Below are positions 15,471 through 19,546 of a stretch of DNA of 19,546 nt, one piece after another. Origin of the DNA: Motiliproteus sp036964625 (lineage in GTDB: Bacteria; Pseudomonadota; Gammaproteobacteria; Pseudomonadales; Balneatricaceae); the NCBI GenBank assembly GCA_036964625.1, contig JBALTG010000083.1, positions 1-19,546 on the forward strand. The letters run 5' to 3'. A program made the position numbers and the translations under genes. Below the pieces are notes generated by a model. That model was not told where the DNA came from, searched no databases, and worked only from the letters and a program-made list of their open reading frames with translations. Positions within the stretch are counted from its first letter, which is position 1. Every line of letters begins with the position of its first letter.

Positions 15471-15745
15471 AAGATCAGGGTTGATCGAAATCGACAGAAG
15501 GTCGGTTTTACGGTTTCAGGAAGAAACCAGTCAGGATGACAACGCGGGGCCGCTAGCAGGACGTTAACGGACCTGAACACTTCGAACAGGATGGTCCGAA
15601 GTCGACAGGAGGTCGGTTTAAGGTTTCAGGAGGAAACCCGTCAGGATGACCATAAAGGCTCGCTAACAGGATGTTTACGGGCCTTTATTCTTTATGTACA
15701 GGATGTACGGGCCGAAAATTGCTCCTGCATTTTAGCTGTTTCCGC
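15471..15745 (+). ncRNA. CsrB/Rsm-family small RNA (CsrA-sequestering), candidate
   Basis: The plus strand carries a dense run of short hairpins presenting GGA in the loop. CGAC-AGAAG-GTCG (15492) is degenerate. Then come GGTTT-CAGGAAG-AAACC (15512), GTCA-GGA-TGAC (15530), CAGGACG (15557), CTTCGAAC-AGGATG-GTCCGAAG (15580), CGAC-AGGAG-GTCG (15603), GGTTT-CAGGAGG-AAACC (15622), GTCA-GGA-TGAC (15640), AACA-GGA-TGTT (15666) and GTAC-AGGAT-GTAC (15697). CAGGANG repeated in loops is the hallmark of CsrB, which titrates the translation regulator CsrA. The last site is close to the CsrA SELEX consensus. There is no coding frame. Ends are estimated: a weak -10 (CACAAT, 15456) precedes it. An 11-bp stem at 15652-15688 followed by TTCTTT, or a stem near 15716-15735, could end it. 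Confidence 0.8.
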
Positions 15746-16005
15746 CATTCCTAACGATCGATCTAACAAAAGTCCTGCGTTTTAACCACCTCCTCCTGCC
15801 GGTCATGTTTTAAACTCGTGTCAGTGGCCTGTCGCGGCCGCCTAAGGCGAACGCCACTCACTGCTGTCATGCACAAAAACAGACCTCTGCACGCCTCCGC
15901 AACGGTACCCAGCACCAAAACCACGCACGCGCCGTTCCCCGAACTTCATCGTAATCCATCTTAAACACCTTGATTCACAAGCATGAAAAAGACATTTGTC
16001 ACATG

Positions 16006-16022
16006 TGGCACGTTGCGTGCTT
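16006..16022 (+). promoter_or_regulatory. sigma-54 (RpoN) type promoter of the nitrate transporter
   Basis: TGGCAC-GTTGC-GTGCTT has the invariant GG (16007-16008) and GC (16019-16020) separated by exactly ten bases, with only one departure from the TGGCAC-N5-TTGCTT consensus. Transcription would begin near 16032, leaving a leader of under 30 nt. NtrC control under nitrogen limitation is expected for nitrate assimilation. A possible NtrC half-site GCACCA lies at 15912-15917, but I see no full dyad. Confidence 0.65.
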
Positions 16023-16059
16023 AAGCCTCTGTATCGTTTCTAGCTAAGAGGTAGTCCCC

Positions 16060-17532
16060 ATGCACATCAAACCCGAGCGCTTCAACCTGCTCGCCTTCAG
16101 CGGCAAGATGAAGATCCTGCATATGAGCTGGATCGCCTTCTTTATCACGTTCTTTGTCTGGTTTAACCACGCGCCGCTGATGGGGGTCATCGCCGAATCG
16201 CTGGGGCTGACCCGCGCCGAGATCAAGACCTTGCTGATCCTTAACGTCGCCCTGACCATCCCCGCCCGAGTGCTGATCGGGATGCTGACCGATAAATATG
16301 GCCCTCGGATCACCTACGCGGCGATCCTGTTTATCTCCGCCTTTCCCTGCTTTATGTTCGCCATGGCCGATTCGTTCGAGCAGGCGGCCCTATCACGCTT
16401 CCTGCTCGGTTTCGTCGGCGCCGGTTTCGTGGTCGGCATTCGCATGGTCAGTGAATGGTTCCCGGCTAACGAATTGGGCACAGCCGAGGGGATCTACGGT
16501 GGCTGGGGCAACTTTGGTTCTGCAGCGGCGGCTATGCTGCTGCCCACCCTGGCACTGCTGTTCGGTGGCGATGATGGCTGGCGCTACGCGGTCGGCCTGA
16601 CCGGCGCCATCAGTTTGGTGTTCAGTTTTATCTGGTACAAGAATGTTACCGACACCCCCAAGGGTTCTACCTACTTTAAACCCAAGCAGATCGGTGGCCT
16701 GGAGGTCACCAGCACCGGCGATTTCTTCTTTCTGCTGGCGATGAAGGTACCGATGTATGCGGCCCTGGCGCTATTAACCTGGAAGCTATCACCAGAAGGC
16801 GTATCGACCCTGAGCCAAACCGTCGCCACCCTGATCTACGTCGGTCTGGCTGTGCTCTATGTCTATGACTGCTATAAATCGTACGCCATCAACAAGAACC
16901 TGTTCGTCGAGCCGGTTCCCGAGATCCACCGTTATAAATTCAAACAGGTGGCGGTACTGAACGTACTTTACTTTGCCACCTTCGGTTCCGAACTGGCGGT
17001 GGTGTCGATGTTGCCGCTGTTCTTCGCCGATGTATTTGAGTTAGATATGGTCTATGCCGGCCTGCTGGCGTCGGGTTACGCCTTTATGAACCTGGCCTCG
17101 CGCCCCGGTGGTGGTTGGTTGAGCGACCGTTTTGGGCGCAAGATCACCCTGCTGGTACTGACCGCAGGATTGGCCGGTGGTTACGCGCTGATGGCGATGA
17201 TCGACAGCAGCTGGCCGCTGTACCTGGCCGTTGCCGGCGCCATGGCCTGCTCGTTCTTCGTTCAGGCTGGGGAAGGTGCGGTATTCGCCGCGGTACCGCT
17301 GATCAAGCGCCGCCTGACCGGCCAGATCGCTGGCATGACAGGCGCCTACGGCAACGTCGGTGCGGTGGTCTACCTGACCGTGCTCTCGCTGGTCGACTAC
17401 TCCACCTTTTTTATGGTGATCGCCGCGACCGCTGTGGTTGGCTTTATCACCCTGCTGCTGATGGAGGAACCCGCAGGGCAGATCGCCGAAGTGCTGGAAG
17501 ATGGTAGCGTGCAACTGATCGACGTGACCTGA
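16060..17532 (+). CDS. nasA: NarK/NasA-type nitrate transporter (MFS)
   Basis: 490 aa with about 12 membrane helices. Both nitrate-signature segments of the NNP family are present: GIYGGWGNFGSAAAA (144-158) and TGAYGNVGAVVYLT (427-440). Substrate-binding arginines are expected at Arg70 (IPARVLIG) and Arg348 (ASRPGGGW). The MFS loop motif GRK follows (SDRFGRK, 355-361). It would import nitrate or nitrite across the inner membrane. The ATG has AGAGGT about eight bases upstream. The sigma-54 promoter and the downstream phosphatase-kinase gene, as beside the Pseudomonas nasA-nirBD region, favour an assimilatory role over a respiratory one. The symbol is assigned by that context. Confidence 0.9.
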   Translation: MHIKPERFNLLAFSGKMKILHMSWIAFFITFFVWFNHAPLMGVIAESLGLTRAEIKTLLILNVALTIPARVLIGMLTDKYGPRITYAAILFISAFPCFMFAMADSFEQAALSRFLLGFVGAGFVVGIRMVSEWFPANELGTAEGIYGGWGNFGSAAAAMLLPTLALLFGGDDGWRYAVGLTGAISLVFSFIWYKNVTDTPKGSTYFKPKQIGGLEVTSTGDFFFLLAMKVPMYAALALLTWKLSPEGVSTLSQTVATLIYVGLAVLYVYDCYKSYAINKNLFVEPVPEIHRYKFKQVAVLNVLYFATFGSELAVVSMLPLFFADVFELDMVYAGLLASGYAFMNLASRPGGGWLSDRFGRKITLLVLTAGLAGGYALMAMIDSSWPLYLAVAGAMACSFFVQAGEGAVFAAVPLIKRRLTGQIAGMTGAYGNVGAVVYLTVLSLVDYSTFFMVIAATAVVGFITLLLMEEPAGQIAEVLEDGSVQLIDVT

Positions 17533-17556
17533 TCTACACTCAATCCATAGTCTGAC

Positions 17557-17588
17557 CCAAACGCCACGCACTATGCCGTGGCGTTTGG
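17557..17588 (+). terminator. strong intercistronic hairpin between nasA and the kinase gene
   Basis: CCAAACGCCACG-CACTATGC-CGTGGCGTTTGG, twelve perfect pairs with an eight-base loop. Only TCGTTT follows, so termination would be partial at best. It ends six bases before the AAGGA ribosome site (17595-17599) of the next gene. It may stabilise the nasA message, lower kinase expression, or act as an attenuator. Confidence 0.6.
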
Positions 17589-17605
17589 TCGTTTAAGGAC
17601 GCGTG

Positions 17606-19423
17606 ATGACCGCCGGAATGACCACTGTGGTACCGACAGCATTAACAACCGAGTTAACTACCCCGTTAACGACGGAATTAACTCCCCAATTAACTCCCGA
17701 ATTAACAACAGCGCTGCGAGTCAGTTTCGGCGGTTGCTCGATTGCGGGCGTCAAGGCCGAAAACCAGGACGCCTTCGCCGCCCATCTGCCCAACGCACCG
17801 CTGCGCGAGCATAAGGGTGCGGTCTGCGCGCTGGCCGACGGGGTCAGTTCCAGCGCCGAATCGCATGTCGCCAGCCAGACCAGCGTCACCGATTTTATCC
17901 AGCAGTACTTTTCTACCCCCGACTCCTGGACCGTCAAGACCTCTGCGGGGCGGGTGCTGCACGCCCTCAACCGCTGGCTCTACCAGCACGGCAACAGCGG
18001 CAACAGGGCCAAAAACTCGCTGGTCACCACCTTCTCTGCACTGGTGATCAAATCCGCCACCGTCCATCTGCTGCATGTCGGCGATTCGCGCATCTACCGC
18101 TACCGCGATGGCCAGCTGGAGCAGCTGACCCGGGACCATGCCAGCACCTACGGCGGCGACAAAAGCTACCTGACCCGCGCTCTGGGCGTCGATCCTCACC
18201 TGGAGGTCGACTACCAGCAGTTCGGCGCGGAGAGGGGCGACCTGTACCTGCTGAGCAGCGACGGTCTGCACGAATTTATTCCTCATCGGGCGTTACAACA
18301 GCAGCTCTCGACACTGGGGGCGGACCTTGAGGCCGAAGCCAAACGTCTGGTCGGGACAGCGCTCGAAAATGGCAGCGATGACAATATCAGCGCCCTGCTG
18401 GTACGCATCGACAACTTAGCCCTGGAAGATCTGGACGAGGCGCACCGCAAACTGACTCAGCTGCCGATTCCGCCGGTACTCAAGGCGGGCAACCGAATCG
18501 ATGGTTACGAAGTCCAGGAAGTGCTCTATTCAGGCACCCGCAGCCACCTCTATCTGGTCCGCGATGAAACCAGCAAGGGCCTCTACTGCCTCAAAGCCCC
18601 GTCGTTGAATTTTGCCGAGGATCCGCTCTATCTGGATGGCTTTATCAAAGAGGAGTGGGTCGGCAAGCGGATCAACCATCCGGGCGTGATGAAGACATTC
18701 AGCCCCGCGCGGCCGAAGCAGTTCCTCTACTACCTGGCCGAATATATCCCCGAACAGCACCTGCGCCAGTGGGCCGATCAACACCCCCAACCCAGTATTG
18801 AGCAGGTTCGCGCGCTGGTTAAACAGATCGCCCAGGGGCTGCGCGCGCTGCAGCGGCTGGATATGATCCACCAGGATCTGAAGCCGGAAAATGTGCTGGT
18901 AGATGCTCAGGGGCGCACCAAGCTGATCGACTTCGGCACCGTGCGCGTGGCGGGCATGGACGAGATCAGCAGCCCGCTGGAGCGGGATATCCCCCAGGGG
19001 TCGGTTAATTATGTCGCCCCCGAGTACCTGATCGGTCAGCCTGGCAGCCACCGCTCGGACCTGTTCTCGCTGGGCGTGATCGCCTACGAGCTGCTGACCG
19101 GAAAAGTGCCATTCAAGCAGCGCCACAGCAACGATTATCTGATCAACGCCTATAGCGATCTAAGCTACATTCCGGCCCGCCAGCACCGCCAGGATCTGCC
19201 CGAATGGATCGAGGGTGCCCTGCGCAAAGCCTGCTCGCCCGACCCTGCTCGCCGCTATGCCGCCCTATCAGAGTTTCTTTACGACCTGGAGCACCCCAAC
19301 AAGGACCTTATCCACAGCGAACGCCAGAAACCCTTGCTGGAGAAGAACCCGTTATTGTTTTGGAAGGGACTCAGTGCAGTGCTGGCACTGGCGCTGCTAC
19401 TGCAATGGCTGAGATTAAGCTGA
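17606..19423 (+). CDS. bifunctional PP2C phosphatase / Ser-Thr protein kinase, membrane-anchored
   Basis: 605 aa. The PP2C domain (about 38-270) has AENQDAF, CALADGVSS, HVGDSRIYRYRDG, LSSDGLHEF and SDDNISALLV, with the metal-binding aspartates present. The Hanks-type kinase (about 299-565) has CLKAPS (Lys330), EEWVGKRINHPGV, IHQDLKPENVLV (Asp424, Gln replacing the usual Arg of HRD), LIDFG (Asp442), YVAPEYL and SDLFSLGVIAYELLTG. A C-terminal membrane helix lies at ~586-601. The same fusion follows nasA in Pseudomonas, ahead of nirBD, suggesting control of nitrate assimilation; targets are unknown. ATG 17606 is six bases after AAGGA, better than GTG 17603. Residues ~12-37 are a Thr/Leu repeat absent from the family core. 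Confidence 0.9.
   Translation: MTAGMTTVVPTALTTELTTPLTTELTPQLTPELTTALRVSFGGCSIAGVKAENQDAFAAHLPNAPLREHKGAVCALADGVSSSAESHVASQTSVTDFIQQYFSTPDSWTVKTSAGRVLHALNRWLYQHGNSGNRAKNSLVTTFSALVIKSATVHLLHVGDSRIYRYRDGQLEQLTRDHASTYGGDKSYLTRALGVDPHLEVDYQQFGAERGDLYLLSSDGLHEFIPHRALQQQLSTLGADLEAEAKRLVGTALENGSDDNISALLVRIDNLALEDLDEAHRKLTQLPIPPVLKAGNRIDGYEVQEVLYSGTRSHLYLVRDETSKGLYCLKAPSLNFAEDPLYLDGFIKEEWVGKRINHPGVMKTFSPARPKQFLYYLAEYIPEQHLRQWADQHPQPSIEQVRALVKQIAQGLRALQRLDMIHQDLKPENVLVDAQGRTKLIDFGTVRVAGMDEISSPLERDIPQGSVNYVAPEYLIGQPGSHRSDLFSLGVIAYELLTGKVPFKQRHSNDYLINAYSDLSYIPARQHRQDLPEWIEGALRKACSPDPARRYAALSEFLYDLEHPNKDLIHSERQKPLLEKNPLLFWKGLSAVLALALLLQWLRLS
17641..17712 (+). repeat. 12-bp tandem repeat at the 5' end of the phosphatase-kinase gene
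   Basis: Six units of 12 bp, each starting RTTAAC (ATTAAC or GTTAAC) with variable second halves such as AACCGA, TACCCC and TCCCGA. They encode LTTE, LTTP, LTTE, LTPQ, LTPE and LTTA-type tetrapeptides. The units are diverged, so this array is older than the two near 3.2-3.6 kb. Confidence 0.85.
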
Positions 19424-19546
19424 TAGTGATGAGGTTCTGCAGGGGCTGAAGAACAGCACTGAGACATCAACCACCGGGGCTGCTGAGAATAATCGGCTGC
19501 CGTCATTTAGCCCCCCCCAGTTTCCCGGGCGTGCTTCAAACCGACC
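19424..19546. other. right-edge non-coding stretch
   Basis: No gene start is visible before the window ends. A run of eight Cs lies at 19511-19518. By comparison with Pseudomonas, nitrite reductase genes (nirB, nirD) might follow beyond the edge; nothing here shows it. Confidence 0.5.

Larger units (their letters stand above)
15305..16059. other. 755-bp intergenic region between DUF2489 and the nitrate transporter
   Basis: It contains, left to right, an imperfect inverted repeat, the CsrB-like RNA, a nested hairpin AGTGGC (15823-15828)/GCCACT (15853-15858) enclosing CGCC-TAA-GGCG, and the sigma-54-type promoter of the transporter. I found no protein-coding frame with family resemblance. The nested hairpin has no T-run, and its role is unclear. 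Confidence 0.6.

Noticed and set aside
15591..15785. 64-codon open frame inside the CsrB-like RNA
   Set aside because: The sequence is explained by repeated hairpins with GGA loops; the translation has no recognisable features.

Overview
The window reads as a chromosomal segment of a free-living gammaproteobacterium, most likely a marine Oceanospirillales/Pseudomonadales-type organism. The basis is E. coli-like versions of IlvY, class II IlvC, ModF, TesA and YbbA/YbbP, plus a nitrate-transporter and phosphatase-kinase pair of the kind found in Pseudomonas nitrate-assimilation clusters. This is inference from gene content; no rRNA or tRNA is present to anchor a taxonomic call.

Layout. Positions 1-263 hold the 3' end of a VOC (glyoxalase-like) gene. 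A membrane-anchored protein of unknown function with an Sm-like C-terminus (460-1920, minus) is divergent from ilvY (2087-2986). A 400-bp spacer with a 12-bp minisatellite leads to a secreted DUF3015 protein (3395-3913), itself carrying a 9-bp in-frame repeat. A DUF4105 (Lnb-type) gene follows, interrupted by an in-frame TGA, and is translationally coupled to a lipoprotein alpha/beta hydrolase (5819-6697). modF (6720-8138) and ilvC (8261-9736) lie on the minus strand. ilvC has a clear terminator and palindromic candidate IlvY operators upstream, although ilvY is about 7 kb away rather than adjacent as in E. coli. tesA (minus) and ybbA-ybbP (plus) are divergent with overlapping 5' ends. A 440-bp non-coding stretch with nested hairpins follows, bounded by 11-bp direct repeats, then two small membrane-anchored proteins (unknown, and DUF2489; minus). 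After a 755-bp spacer come a NarK/NasA nitrate transporter behind a sigma-54-type promoter (16060-17532) and a PP2C phosphatase-Ser/Thr kinase fusion (17606-19423).

The most notable item is in the spacer at 15305-16059. It carries ten hairpins whose loops present a CAGGANG-type motif (one degenerate), on the plus strand, arranged as two diverged tandem copies of a roughly 110-nt, five-hairpin unit. This is the signature of a CsrB/Rsm-family small RNA that sequesters CsrA. The DUF3015 leader in the same window has GGA motifs of the kind CsrA binds, one in a hairpin loop covering the Shine-Dalgarno, so a regulator and a possible target of the same circuit may be present.

Three independent short tandem repeats (12 bp at 3181, 9 bp at 3545, 12 bp at 17641) sit in or beside genes.
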